From contig NW_017265138.1 in NCBI RefSeq assembly GCF_001638985.1, forward strand, positions 1,178,001 through 1,242,000: a stretch of DNA of 64,000 nucleotides. Direction: 5' to 3'. The DNA is from Phycomyces blakesleeanus NRRL 1555(-) (lineage: Eukaryota > Mucoromycota > Mucoromycetes > Mucorales > Phycomycetaceae). The first letter of the stretch is position 1. Each line of letters starts with the position of its first letter. Shown here piece by piece: positions 11,303-23,498 of the stretch. The notes below the pieces were generated by a model that worked only from the letters and a program-made list of their open reading frames with translations, was not told the origin of the DNA and did not search any database. Made by a program: the position numbers and the translations under genes.

Positions 11303-12351
11303 GTGAGAATCCAATTCCTGCCAGCACAATGATACAGCTTCCTCTAGGTAGACAGCTTGCAGTTGCTTTGGCCAATGACCACATCAGAAAAGAGATGTTG
11401 TATCGCCACCATCATACACAAAAGGCTGATGACAGCATTTCCGATGTCTTTGATGGACAGGCATACCAGTCAAAGAAGCATCTTTTCTCGGGTGAAAACG
11501 ACATTGCCATTTCATTGTCTGTTGATGGGTTTGCTCCCCATATTGTTCCAGGTTCGGTAACTATTGTCTACGTTACCAACCTCAACCTGCCCCCAATGAT
11601 CTGCTATGAGTGCAGCCATATGATCCAAGTCGCAATCATCCCTGGTCCCAAAGCACCCGCCGACTTCTGGTCATTCTTGGAGCCAATCATGAAAGAACTT
11701 TGGGTTCTCCAAGCCAGTGGAATGGTTGTGAAGACACCATATGGAGATATTTGTGCAAAAGTCCATGTACTGATGACAACTGGGGACATCCTAGCTCTGG
11801 GAAAGATGGCTTGTCATGTGGGCCATATGAGTAAGGATGGCTGCCACATCTGCCACGTTGTGGGCCAATCTTCTGGCCATGGCCAATATTTCCGAATGCC
11901 ATCTACTATCACCATGCGCACACCGGAAAGCTTCAAGTACTTTGACGAGGTGGCATTATCAAGCAAAAAAGGGTTAACTGGCCAATCTCCCTTCTCATTA
12001 CTGAATTCCTTCTCTGGTCCGTTCTTTTTTGCATTGGATGAAATGCACGGCATTTGTCACAGCATTGCCAAACAGGTCTGGGGGCTCGTGTGTGGCAAGT
12101 ATGGAAAAGATCATCCTCTGTCTCTCTCCCTTGCAGCTCAAAAAGAAATTGGCACTGCCATGGTGTCCACTAGAAGAAGTATTCCGACGTCTTTCCACGG
12201 TGCTTGGATAAATGTCGCGACAAGATCAGGATACTTCCGGGCTGTGGACTGGGCTGACTTCATCTTGTTTGTTATTCCCACGCTTGTGGCAGAGCGTGTC
12301 TGTGACCAAGCTGCCCGCAAGGCATTGCTTGACCTGGTGCAGACATACAAT
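11303..12351 (+). pseudogene. T2-type TNP2 transposase fragment (T2-A)
   Basis: Encodes the T2 transposase from GENPIPASTMIQLPLG through the catalytic-core region to LLDLVQTYN. Recognisable parts are SLSVDGFAPH (first candidate catalytic Asp), IPGPKAPADFWSFLEP, a CHxCH-type cysteine segment, and ALDEMHGICHSIAKQVW, the counterpart of DPMHNLFLG. The N-terminal zinc-finger region present in T2-B is deleted and the C-terminal half is absent. The open frame continues 18 codons into the E2-A terminal repeat, but that tail is read-through and not part of the protein. Start and promoter are gone, so this copy is inactive. Confidence 0.75.
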
Positions 12352-12378
12352 CACTGGAAAAATAACAATAAATACACA
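12352..12378 (+). repeat. E2-A left terminal inverted repeat
   Basis: CACTGGAAAAATAACAAT and following bases. Pairs with the inverted copy ending at 19128, matching at about 19 of the first 24 positions. Confidence 0.85.
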
Positions 12379-13208
12379 CCGGGAAATTCAGGCATACTAT
12401 TGTGAATATTCCGCATTTTACAGTGGGGTTTTGCCTATTTCCACTGGTACCAAAGCTGATCTGGTTACATGTGCACAGACCTGCTATCTACAAGTGTAAA
12501 GTTCGATAGCACTAGTGAAGTTGGGGTCAATAGTAATTTTATATCTTTGTATATAATAGAGTACCAAGAAAACTTTATTTCAAACTTTGTTTTTTTGCTG
12601 TAATACAATCTGTTTCCATGTTAAAGGTTAATAATCAGGGACTACGTCGCATGTGTATTGTTGAACTATCCCTGGGTGAATAGTTAGAACCATGGACATT
12701 TTATTGCTTATAAGCCAATCATTAACACTCTTTATTATGAGGTCATAGATTATCTGCTCCCCCAATTACTTGATATTCAATTATTATTGGTTTGAATTAT
12801 AGTTTATTTTTGTATTTATTAGAAAAAATAGAATGATTCTAGGTTGATAGTATTGGAATAATATTATATGCCTCGGGCCGTCTTCACCGGTATCCTTCAT
12901 ATGACTCAAATCAAGCAGTGCTTTATATATAATGTTTGTAAACCCTCATATTCAGTAGTTATCTTTGGCACAGATACTATTTAACATAATAGAAGAGAAG
13001 TTAGATGTGTATTTAAATATTTACATGTTGTGAGTGATATATTAATTTGAGGATACATACAATATAATGACTGAAGAAGATAAAAATAAAACTTTGAGAG
13101 TTCGAGGCATGGCGTCAAGTATAATTTCTTTAACAATGAAAATAATATAGAGAAGTTAGTTTGAGTGAATTGGGTGACAGAATATGTAATGAACGTACCC
13201 AAAGAAAG
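12379..13208. other. E2-A left subterminal region
   Basis: No gene is supported between the terminal repeat and the stop of the small spliced gene. The open frame entering from T2-A ends at 12405. The region is collinear with 32209-33038 in E2-B. Confidence 0.5.
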
Positions 13209-13905
13209 TCAATTTATTTGTAGACCTAGATAGTACTTGTCAAGAGTTGATATAACCTTTAGTAAAAAACATATATTAATATACAGTATAAATAATACTA
13301 TCATACATATTAAGAGAATAAAAGAAGAAGTCTTACCATGTCAATGATGGCGCCAAGAGATAGAGGTTCTTGATTCATTGCGTGTTTGGCAGATGAACAT
13401 TCATCTGTAATAAAAATTATATTCTGTCAGATACATATTAAAAGTAAATAAAAAATAAAATATTACCGTGTTGATGGTCTTGTTTAATTGTAGGGAATAT
13501 TTTTGGCGATATTGTCTATAAAAAAGAAGGAGAAAAGTCAGAATAATTTTATATGATGATGACATGAAGTATAGTTACTAACCTGGACTAATCCGGATGG
13601 CCATTGTAAAGAGAATACATCAGAAGGAAAAAACACGCTAGTATCTATGACAACTGAAATAATAATTATTATTTAGTTATATTTGAAGAAAAGAATTGCT
13701 TTAAAAAAAAAGAAGATATGTTACCAAAAAAGTTTGCGAATATAGTAAAACACTAAGAGAGTATATATGTATCTATGACAACAGAATGTGTTAATCTTGT
13801 TGTTGTCTGTACAGAAGTATTTTTAAGAAGAATGTATCTTACCAGTAAAATTCACAGTTATAACAAAAATCAGAAAGAGAAAGAAAAGAAAAGAAAATGG
13901 TCGAT
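13209..13905 (-). CDS. small spliced gene of E2-A, unknown function
   Basis: Found from splice signals, not from a long frame. The 5' exon ends at 13843, and its last part is strongly hydrophobic (FLFLIFVITVNFT). Then come exons 13653-13583, 13515-13467, 13404-13337 and 13256-13209, ending in TGA. Introns have GTTAG, GTAAT and GTAAGAC donors and ordinary AG acceptors, and phases join without a stop. The predicted C-terminal part includes VVIDTSVFFPSDVF and the ending LDKYYLGLQIN. E2-B has the same four exons with identical lengths (71, 49, 68, 48 bases). The start codon is not located, so the 5' end is approximate. It lies divergent from the accessory gene, about 460 bp away. I recognise no family. 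Confidence 0.55.
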
Positions 13906-14369
13906 AAGGAAAAATATGGAAAAATAAAAAAAATAAGTAAATAAAATACAAAAAACAAAATAGGTAATTAAAAAAAATGAAACTCAAAAAAAATATCCAA
14001 AAAGCATAATAGATATAATGGTGTAGTATCTAAAAGCAATCTTTGTATCAATTTACACAGTGTGTGTACAAGAAGTTACTTTAGATATATTTTTTTAACC
14101 AAGATCAATCAAGACTAGACATCCTTTTTTTTTGGAAATATAAATATACGTTTTTGCTACAATCTTACTCACTCTTGCTCACGCACTCTTACAATTATTC
14201 TTACTTATACTCACACTTTCTCTCTCTATCTCCCCATCTTTTTCTGTCTTTTATTTTGGTATGTTTGATAATAAATATAATTGTAGTGTATAATAAAAAT
14301 TTATTCAAAGAATATAAAAGCATTAACAGTTAATACATATTTGAACTTATATTTTTAAATTAATAGAAT
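13906..14369. promoter_or_regulatory. probable shared upstream region of the E2-A divergent genes
   Basis: An AT-rich interval between two divergent genes, with a pyrimidine-rich tract at about 14160-14260 (repeats of CTTACTCAC-like sequence) just before the accessory gene. A promoter role is inferred from position only. The accessory 5' leader may itself contain an intron ending near 14368. Confidence 0.35.
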
Positions 14370-15540
14370 ATGTCTAACCAAAATGAAAGCTATCCCACTC
14401 GACGCACTCCTGCTGAGAGAGAGATGACAAACTCTCTTGCCATCTTGCGTCGTGACATGACCACTGTCATGAAAGACGTTGCTGATATCAAAGCAAAAAC
14501 TTCGAACACTCCTGTGTCTGCTGTTTTGCAGAGTCAGCCGATGGCTTTAGTGCATGCTGTTGCTCCTGTGAGCATGGAAATGAATGTAGCTGGTTCTTCC
14601 ACCATGGCTTCTGACGCAAAATCAGTCAACAAGACAAAAGCCTATGTATGTATCATACATATAGTAAATTATATCTTTAATAACTTACCAAGATTCAATA
14701 GAGACTTCTTCGGGAGCATTTGTGGGACCCTAAGTTCAAGTCAAAACATTTGGCTGAAATTCAAGCCAACAATGGCAAGCCAAGGTGGAACACGGCTGTC
14801 AACTTCAACCAGTCGCCAAACACTGAGCTGACAGAAAACCTCGTTGCCTACTTGGAAAGAAATTTCGTAGGAGCAGGACTGAGAAAAAGTGATGTTCGTG
14901 ACTTTGTCTACACGAACTTCACTAGCAGAAAGCGTGCAGCTAATAAGTCTCAGGCTAAAAAGAAGTCAGACAATGCTCGCAACAGAAGGAGTAGCCGCGA
15001 AAAGGAGGTAAGTTATACTTTATTTATTTATTATTTGAATAATTCTTATCTAAGTCATTAATTTAAAGCAAAAAAAGAAAACTAATTTAATATTTTCAAC
15101 AGCACTTGAAACGTCGCAAAACAGCGTACCAGTCTAACAAGACTGCTATTGATGACGAGATGAAAAGAGATTGCTCTGGTCTCATTATAGAAGAGGCTAT
15201 GTCTGTTGGTGAGTCAGACGATGGCACTTCGCCTCATGTTTCTTATAGTGGGCTTCGTCTTCGTCGTCCAGGTTGGAGAAGTGATGAGGTACTTAGTTTT
15301 TTGAAAGTTGAAATATTTAATTTAGTTAATATATTATATTGTATTATACTGAATAAAATATTAATGTCTTTAATATAGTACAACCACTTCATCACACTTG
15401 TTGACAACAAAGTGGTAGCTGATTTAGGCTTAAATAGCCATCAATTGCTGTCACGTGCTTTTGGCGAAACCGTTGAAGGACCAGTCCCTGATGCAATTGC
15501 GTCACAGTTTCCTCAGTGGGCTCTTAGAAACGGGCCCTAA
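14370..15540 (+). CDS. CACTA accessory protein, copy E2-A
   Basis: ATG at 14370. Exons 14370-14645, 14702-15007, 15103-15288 and 15379-15540 (stop TAA), with GT..AG introns and consistent phases, giving about 309 residues. The N-terminus includes a possible short coiled coil (LAILRRDMTTVMKDVADIKA). The middle has LREHLWDPKFK and a very basic stretch with NARNRRSSREKE. Then an acidic EAMSVGESDD, then RPGWRSDE exactly at the third intron, and a C-terminus PDAIASQFPQWALRNGP. E1, E3 and E4 share the basic centre, the intron after WRS(D/N/E)E or WRTDE, and the C-terminal P..LP.W pattern. It is convergent with the transposase gene (153 bp between stops). Probably a DNA-binding partner acting at the subterminal repeats; this is inference. 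Confidence 0.75.
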
Positions 15541-15693
15541 ATAAAGTTTATATTTTTTGTTCTTTTTTTCTTCATTCATAACGTCCTATACTTTAAATAA
15601 CCAAAAAAATGCATAAAGAGGCATTACTTGTTCTTTGTTTTTTATTTAATTATTCTCATAAAAAATCATAGTGCATAATTATTCATAAAGGCT

Positions 15694-18600
15694 TCAGGCA
15701 TAGTATTTTTTTGGCATAGGAATGACCAGCATTCTTTCTTCGTTCATATCAGTTACATCTACAGCAGTTGCGACCTCTAAGTGTATGCGATGTACAGGCA
15801 AGATGCTGTGATAATTATCAGCAGAGAATTCTGGCAAGCAGATTGCAATACCTTCATCTCTGTGTTCATTGTCATTTGTCGAATTATACCATCGGATGTA
15901 TGCAAAAACATGCTGGTCTTGATGTAATGTTGATGCTCGGTGGTTTGGATGAGGAGGCAGAGTAAATGAATGTATAAAAAGATACTGAATTTGTCCGGTA
16001 TATAGGCTTGAAGTTCGGCCATTGCTGCTACGGAAGAAAGCTTGAACGAGTGACCCGCGCTTACCAGAACTGTTGTTCCCAATATATGTTTGGCCAAGGA
16101 GATCAATTGATTTCAATTTTGTGATTCGGTTATTTACAAAATATTGTGACAATCTGGCATCGTGGTAAGAAATGAGATTGGGCATGGCATAGGCGATTTT
16201 ATAATAATCTAACAATTGAGGATAATCAATATCACTCATTGTTGATTCTTTTAAGGACTGTAAAGGAAAGGTGGATGGGGGGAGTGGTTCATTGCCTTTG
16301 ATAGGTGCTGCTCGACTTAAGGATGAGTCTACAAATTGTTGCAGTCGGAAAGGTTGTTGGTTGGTTGGAGCATAAGTGGCATAGGTCGTTATAGGTGCGG
16401 TCGTAGAGGTAAGTTTTTCGAAAAGAGGAAGGAATGGAATGAGGCTTGGACATGATAACGTATTTCGTACGTAATCAGCTTTGTATGCGTCTGCAGTGAA
16501 TTTTGTCATATAGGTTGTTTCAAACCCGTCTTTTCTGTTTGTCTTGTTATTCTTTAACAAACCATTGTATCTCTCAAAACCAAAGAGCCAATAGCCATAC
16601 ACGGGTCCAAAATCACGAATTGTGTCATGAAGATGGAGGTGCAGGTGCATGTTGCAGGTGAGGACTTTTGGTTCATATGTATCTTCACAAGATTGACAGA
16701 ATTCTTGTAGATATCTGTGTGCTTGGTCTATTTCGATGAAACTGATTGACGGCTTTACAAGTATACGGCATGCTTTTACATAGTGCATCCAGCCATTGAA
16801 CATATTGGACGGAAGAACTGGTTTTAGAAGCACGGGAGAGTACACCAATACCCAAGACTTCCACTCATCTGCTTTCATGTGGGAAAAGCCCTTTCCTATC
16901 TTCGTTTTCAGCTTGGTATAGTCACTGGGCAATATCATCGTTGCTGCAACTGTCTGCATTGCAAGCAGATCATTGTTTTTCATTTTTTTCATTGTTGTCC
17001 ATGTTTCAATCATTCTCTTTGGTGTTCCCAGAAAAAGATTATGCATGGGATCAATGATCGTTCCACGTACTAGATCAAAGTATCCAAGGCGATACAACTG
17101 CGACCATCGAACACCATATTCGACCTCCAGCTGCTGCCTTTCTGAGGGTGTACTCGCACTATTCCACTCCTCAGCATGCACACGGTTTGCTCTATCACTT
17201 CGATGGCGCCACTGGTCACAATCAAATCCACGGAAATCGACAGAAGAAGTGCCTGGTAGACGAGAAAATTGATTGTCGCATTTGTAACAGGCGCATGTGC
17301 TGTTGTGCGCGGTGAACCCACTAGTCTTTCTGGCAGCAGGTATATCGCATGCAACCATCAATAAGGCTGCACGAACTGTTGCACCGTCTGTTTGCTGGTA
17401 GGTGGGTATCTGTATTCCAAGATAGAGCTGTATCATTTCGTCGACTAATGGCTTGAGATAATGATTGATCTCTTCTGATTTTGGCTCTTTTGGTCCGGGC
17501 ATGAGGCCAACAAGGATTGTATTTTCTGCTTTAAACCGCTCACTTCTAGGCAGGTTGTTAATCACCAGGTAGATAGCACCGCAGGAATAGCTAGTACCAT
17601 CGAAAGGCTGGAACCAGTCGATGTTTAATGTCAGCATCAATGAACGAGGATGCTCAACAAAAATTTCATTGTCATTGTCCTTCAAATCAGTCCAGGCTTC
17701 ACCATCGTAAACATCACACAATGTATCAGTGATCTTGAATTCTTGGTTCCAGTGCATGATCTTTTGCTCGAAATCGGGACGGAGGAAAAGAATTTTAAGA
17801 GCACGTGTGAGAGACTGATATACATAAGACTTCTTTGCGACCAAACCACCAGACAATGATTGGACCATTAATTTGCAATTACAGGCGGTATGTGCACCAA
17901 GCTTTACGAAATCACAATTCAAAGGAGCAGGTACACTTTCCTCATACACCTTGTGGCAATCCTGACAAACGACAAATCTCTTAATCCCTTTTGTCATGGC
18001 TGAGAATCCTGTCATGCTTTGGAGACCAGAAAGACTCACGGGCAATTGGAAATCCTGCTCGTAAATCGACAAGAGCTTGTTGATGAATTCGATCAAGACA
18101 ACAGCGCCCTTATTGACCACATAGCGGGAAGCAAACATTACCACAAAAGTAGCAATGAACCTGTGTACCGGATTTTCAGGCATATTTGGGGTGGCAAAAG
18201 GATCTATTGTAAAAAAAAACAAAAAAAATTAACACCCCCCCTTTTTTCAGATTTTTCTTTTTTGGTTCTTTTCCTTGAATTTTTTTTGGGTCTTTTTTTA
18301 TTAGTTAATTAACACGGACTGACCTTCAGTATCGAATTCTTCGACTTCAATCTCAACAATATTCTCTTCATTGTCTTCACTTTCTTCACCGCCATTGCTT
18401 TCTTCGTCATTGTCATTTTCATCACCATCACTGCTTTCGCCATTCGACTCATTGCTAAAAGCAACCTCATCGTCAGAAATTGGGGCTCCTTCCCAAACAG
18501 GCGAGTTGGTCTGACCGTCCATTGCTTCTATGGGTCCGGTTTGTTGGTTTGATGTAGCTACATATAGAATTCAATTTTTAGTTTACTTCTCTTTTTATCA

Positions 18601-18871
18601 CAATTAACGTTTCTTACTTTCAAAATCAATATCCATGAGATTTCTTTGAACAGATACATCTATTGAAATAAAACATTATATAAAATAACCAAAATGAAAA
18701 TGAAAATGAAAAACAAAACATACTTCTTTCACTTCTTTCCATGTCTTCATATCTTGCTCTTTTATTGTGACGCTGGAGGGTTCGTGTAGAAACAAAGCTG
18801 TAGCCTTGTTGATTATCGCTGCATTTTGTGCAATAGCACTTCTTATTATAAAGTTCAGAAGTAGAGGACAT
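15694..18871 (-). CDS. TNP2-type CACTA transposase, copy E2-A
   Basis: Exons 18871-18724, 18659-18618, 18557-18324 and 18203-15694. Phases join to give about 977 residues. The start is the ATG at 18871. Residues 12-35 hold the CxCx2Cx17H motif. About 64-141 are acidic. A CQDC knuckle lies at about 221-224. Core motifs are NIDWFQPF (Asp near 337), VGLMPGPKEP, ACDIPAARKTSGFTAH with a CACYKC cluster near 445, and DPMHNLFLGT (Asp near 526). These match the Tnp2/Transposase_21 family, and the two Asp residues are candidate catalytic acids. The C-terminal third (NMHLHLHLHDT, GQIQYLFIHSF, ILPVHRI) is shared with E1, E3 and E4. No stop or frameshift is seen, so this is the one copy that could still make an enzyme. 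Stop codon TGA. Confidence 0.85.
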
Positions 18872-19128
18872 GGTGTTTATTTTGTTATAAATGTTAAGAT
18901 AAAAGGGAAACAAGTGTTACATTTACTTTATTTGTTCAAACTTTATAATAATAATAATAATAATGATAAAATAACTTGGATGGTTATTATATCCGAGCCA
19001 ATAGAAAATTACAACATGACTTTATAAACATGTACACCAAAAAACATGCTGAGATGAAAAATTGCTCTAAATATCCACATGTAACCATGAACCTTCACAC
19101 AAGGGTATTCAGGGTCATTTCTCCAGTG
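18872..19128. promoter_or_regulatory. E2-A transposase upstream region and right terminal repeat
   Basis: A 257-bp interval from the transposase ATG to the terminal CCAGTG at 19123-19128. It contains an AAT trinucleotide run (about 18945-18965) and several CATGT-type words. The CACTA end and the promoter must both lie here. Confidence 0.5.
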
Positions 19129-20394
19129 AGATGCACACTTGGCCGAAATGCAGTTGGATGCTGACAAGCTTGTACTGCCAGAGGACTACACGCCATTAGG
19201 GACAAAGATTGGGTGTGGCTTCCCATTCATAAAGGCCAACGAGTGGAAGTCTTGGTGCTTGGTGTACTCTCCTGTTCTCCTGCGTGGTCATCTACCTGAA
19301 GCTCATATTGGTAACTGAACAACGTTTGTCAATGCATGCCAGTACCTCTCAATGCCAAGCATATCCATGACTCACCTTGATGAAGCCCATCAATCTTTGG
19401 AGGCTTTCTGCAGAGAGTGCGAGAAGTTGTATAAAGTTCCGTTCCTTTTGCCAAACATGCATCTCCATCTTGATCTGTGAGAGACTGTACTAAACTTTGG
19501 CCCAGTTTATGGCTATTGGCTTTTTAGTTTCAAAAGATGCAATGGTATCTTGAAAAACTATGCGACAAATAGAAAAGACGGGTTTGAGAGAACCTATATG
19601 AAGAAGTATCTTGAAGAAGCATACCAGGGAGATCTTATTTGCCAAACTTTGCCAATAATTCGACCTGAGCATTTGGCAATCATCCTTGAGCTCACTGCAT
19701 CTACTGCCAATTCCATAGCCACTTCCACTTCTACTTCCACTTCCACTGCTACCTCAATCCAATTCGATATCAATGCTTTTCTTGATTCTCCTGAGATCAA
19801 CTTTGATATTGTCAAGGGAAACGAGCCTTTGCCTCCTTCCGCACTTCCTTTAGCTCTAAAGGGGGAGATTTCCATGGATGAATCCAAGTATGAGCATTTG
19901 TTGGAATACTATTGCAAGACATACAATGATCAAACTCTTGTTCATTATTGTCAGGCTGGTCATTCCGATAATTTTGTTAACAATTGAATACAGAAGTTTG
20001 AATCAATCAATCTTTTTGGGCAAATCTACAAGAGCAAAATGAAGAATCAGTGCGGGACTTTCATGCAAGCCTTGTTTGAGACAAGTGATGGTAGAAGTAC
20101 CAAGCCATATGCAGGCCAAATTCAGTACCTCTTTGTCAATACTGCCGTAAACTCATTTGCTGGTCATGCGAGTCAGCATGTATTTGCATATATACGATAG
20201 TACAAGGAAGTTTTACTTCAGCCCAGAGCAGGAGAAGGAGTTGAGGTGAATGAGGTGGGGTTCAAAGATGACAGCATGAACAGCATTCTCCCAGTGCATA
20301 GAATCTGCTATCCAGTCGCAGTAGGCGAGCACCTTGGTCTAGAAGGCGAAGTTCAGATGTGTGTAGTTCCTTTGCCACAAAAAATATATCTTTA
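19129..20394 (+). pseudogene. TNP2-type transposase C-terminal fragment (E3)
   Basis: Starts abruptly after the E2-A terminus with MQLDADKLVLPEDYTPLGTK and runs through NMHLHLDL, FGPVYGYWLFSF, GNEPLPPSALPL and ILPVHRI to the TAG at 20392-20394. A Ser/Thr linker is coded by repeated TCTACTTCCACT-type hexamers (19725-19755). Stops: TGA near 19316 (Trp expected), TGA near 19478 (Arg in E4), TGA near 19985 (Arg in E2) and TAG near 20199 (Trp in E2). The N-terminal two thirds, including both candidate catalytic Asp motifs, are missing. Confidence 0.75.
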
Positions 20395-20602
20395 GATTCA
20401 AATACAAAAATAAAACACGTATAAAAAAGAAATATTAATTAATATAGACTAATATATATAGCTGCACATTTATTTTTTATTATTTCTATAAATTTTTGTT
20501 TGTATTTGGCATGCTATACATGCATCTGTATACATCATGCTAATCCATAAACATAAACAAGTAGAAAAAAGACTCTAAAATAGTTGGCAAGAAAAAAATG
20601 AT

Positions 20603-21875
20603 TTATTTTGAAAAGCACCAATCTGGTAAAGTGACTGCCAAATTCTCAGGAATGCTCACTTCTTTCTCATAAGAGATGCACTTTTTCAAGCTTTCTGAAT
20701 TTTTCTTCAAATGGATAACAGTAAGTTCATTAATAGTACTAATAAACGTCTGGAGCTGGTTTAAAGAATAAATAGTATTAATAAAGTATTATTATTTTCT
20801 TTAAAACATAAATAGATGTTTAACATTACCTCATCAGTTCTCCAGCTGGGACGATATGCCCGCACTTTGTTATCTCCATCCGACTCGCCATCAGACATCA
20901 CGTCAATAGAAAGAATATTTCTGCAATCATATCGATTCATGCCCTCATGAATAGCCTCTGTGTATGTCTGGTACGTGATAATACGACGGTCAAGAAGCTA
21001 CCAAAGAGTATTGTATTAAAACATTAAATCAATAGTAAATTAACTTTATTTTAAAACTTACGGTCTTCTCTCTGTTGCGTCTTCTTCCAGCTTTATTTCT
21101 AGCCATAATCTTCTCTGCTGAGGTCTGGAAGACTCGCACTTGATTTTGGTAGTGATTCTTTATTATATTCATAATGACACTCTTTGACACATTTGTGCAA
21201 CATCTTTGAGGTCTCAGGTACTTGAAGAGAGCCAGTGCAAGTGTCTTGTTGTACTTGTCACCATATGTGCCAGTCATTGACCATGCTGATCTATTATTAT
21301 TCTCAGCAACTTTGAGCGGGTCTGTGCTAACAAAGTTCAGTTTCTTGATGTAACTATTGATAAGTTGCTATAAAAACAGTATTAGATATATTAATCAGTA
21401 ATGTTATTATTATCAATTTACTTATAGAAATCAAGGGATGATGTTTTGCTCCAAGGTCAAGATCATCATCTATGGAAGAAGAAGAATCCGCTGGTACAGC
21501 AGAAGGCATCACGGAATTTTGGCTGGTCATTGCCTTTTTTATTTTGGCATTTTCAGTCATGAGCTGAAGGACCGAGTTCTTCAAAAATTCATTTGTCTTG
21601 TTAGACAAATCCAGGCCATTCTTCAAATGAGTTATTGCATCAGTCACTCCTTTTGCATTTTCTTGCAACGATTGCATCAAAACATTGTTGGCTGCCAACA
21701 AGGTAAGGACGTGATCCATTGGGGTCACAGCAACTTGAAATTCAGGGGCTGTGTCAACTGCTACTTCTAGAGTTGGTGTATCAATTGGAGCAACAACACC
21801 TGCAATTGTGCTATTAAGAACAGAATTCATGCGTAGGTTATGTCGGAGGGGAGCAGTAGGAATATGTTTTGTCAT
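20603..21875 (-). CDS. CACTA accessory protein, copy E3
   Basis: ATG at 21875, stop TAA at 20603-20605. The first exon encodes MTKHIPTAPLRHNLRMNS and a region with LLAANNVLMQSLQENAK, likely helical. Later exons encode RSAWSMTGTYGDKYNKTLAL, a basic ARNKAGRRRNREK stretch, DVMSDGESDG, and RPSWRTDE at an intron, ending PENLAVTLPDWCFSK. Introns begin GTAAGT near 21061 and GTAATG near 20832. The first splice junction could not be joined in phase, so that exon border may be mutated. No internal stop is seen in the other exons. It is convergent with the E3 transposase fragment. Confidence 0.6.
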
Positions 21876-21879
21876 TTTC

Positions 21880-23498
21880 TGTTAATAAAATAAATATTAA
21901 TAGTTTTCAACTAATATTGTACAATTCACTACACTTGTTATATCATGTTTAAAATTCACATACTAGTAAAGAGGATAAGCAGTGCAGATTAACTCTTTAC
22001 CTTTCATTTGATATTTAAGCACATCTCCCAACCACTTGATCCACATTTAGACAACTTCTTTTCTAACTCAATGAGGCATAAAGTAGTATTTCAAGATGAT
22101 GGTGGTCATCTTCTTTTGGAGTATTACTTTTTATAGCCCACATTTTGTCAGGGTCAAACTGGATTTTAAGACAAGTCTTTTTTTCTTTTTTTTCTTTTAA
22201 CAACATTTATTATTGATATTTTCTTTGTTTCTCTTTTGCTTATGTTTTTACAATTTCACTTATAATTTTTTCTTTCTTTTATAGCTCAATACCAAATATG
22301 TGTCTCTTTGTTTGGCTATACTCTGTCTGATATATCAAGGTAAGATATCATTCTCTTACAGATCTTTGTTACTCATCATATTGTTTGTCTAGCCATTGCT
22401 ACTCATTTCCATTGAGTCTCATCATCTCTTAATCGTACATGATGGTAAGTTTTTTTCTTAAAAAAATTCAAATTATTCTTTTGTCTTCCTCATAAATATA
22501 TATTTATATCTATTACAATTTATTAGTTATGTCTGATATTATGCAGGAAGATGTATAATCAGTAATATTTGGTAAGTTAACTACAATATATTTAATAAAT
22601 ACGCCTTTACTATGCACAATATTAATAATTATTCATTTTTAAAATGTATCTCTATTCAAAGACTACTGGTATTATCTTGATAATTCTGAAGAACATGTTT
22701 ATATCAATTTTATGTCAAGTCTTCTCCGCCTTGTAAGTATTTATAAAGAAATTTCAATTTAAATCATTTACTAATTCTTCTTTTCTATTAATCATTTTTT
22801 AATAGCAGTCCCACTATTAAAGTATGTATTCCATGTCTACTCCTGGAAGACTTTAAATTACATATAGCGAGCAAGAAGTATTAGCAATTATAATAGCTAT
22901 AGTATCAAAAATGTTGCAAAATCAGAATTTTTATCTAGAAAAGATTTTCCTATCAAATAAAACAAAATTGAACAAAAAAATGTATAACCCAATGTTTTTC
23001 CAAAAAATAAATAAATAAAAGTAAAATAAAAAACAAACCAAAGAGGCTTGTTTATAAAAATCTACCCATGCTTTGTTTCTCTTTTCCATTGTAAAAAAAC
23101 CTAGTTTCATTGCTTTTGTGTGTATAAAAAACCAACTATCATCATTTCTTTATATTGTAAAAAATCTACAATCATCTCTTTGATAGTTTTTAAAGCATTT
23201 CTGCAGCCAATAAAAAACCTGATAAAAATAATAATAAGGGACGCTAGCTCTTTATAGACCTCAAAATATAACACATAAAGAGGTAGACTTGATAGGAGTA
23301 AAGCGTAACTACAATATTTGTTCAGTTTCCATAGTTTGCGGACTGACAATCGTTCTACATTGGGTTTTTGTGTACCCGTTGTTATGATGCTACGCATCAG
23401 CACCATAGATGATATCGTACCATTGCTCAAAATGATATATCACAAAAATTGTGATGATATCGGCTCAATCATCTACATTTTTGGTACATTTGATCCAG
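21880..23498. other. E3 right region, possible spliced small gene
   Basis: No long frame. Plausible plus-strand splice signals cluster at about 22286-22740: TATAG then about 54 bases to GTAAGATA; an exon ending at 22441 before GTAAGTTT; ATTAG at about 22526 with ATGTCTGATATTATGCAGGA then GTAAGTTA. This mirrors the position of the small spliced gene of E2, but I could not build a continuous protein. Confidence 0.25.

Larger units (their letters stand above)
10589..12351 (+). mobile_element. truncated CACTA element T2-A
   Basis: Begins CACTATGCCAAAAAAAATAG at 10589. The next 1.7 kb matches 34976-33069 and 26275-25500 of T2-B in inverse order, broken only where E2-B sits in T2-B. Compared with T2-B it lacks 927 bases (T2-B positions 33353-34279) at 11302, which removes the 5' ends of both T2 genes. 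It stops at 12351 against the E2-A terminus. The 3' half of T2 does not reappear on the other side of E2-A. Confidence 0.65.
12352..19128. mobile_element. CACTA element E2-A, complete and least mutated copy
   Basis: 6777 bp. The left end is CACTGGAAAAATAACAAT. The right end on minus is CACTGGAGAAATGACCCT. Flanks are AAT (left) and AGA (right), so the target duplication does not match. The left neighbour is T2, the right neighbour is the E3 transposase. It contains a spliced small gene (minus, 13209-13905), an accessory gene (plus, 14370-15540) and a TNP2 gene (minus, 18871-15694). All three read open. E2-B at 26279-33065 is the same element inverted. Confidence 0.85.

Noticed and set aside
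11263..12405. Single 380-codon gene
   Set aside because: It is T2 transposase up to 12351 followed by 18 codons read through the E2-A terminal repeat. Also, its first codons precede a deletion junction at 11302.
16879..17272. Plus-strand frames opposite the E2-A transposase
   Set aside because: Antisense shadows of a well-supported coding exon, with no independent motif.
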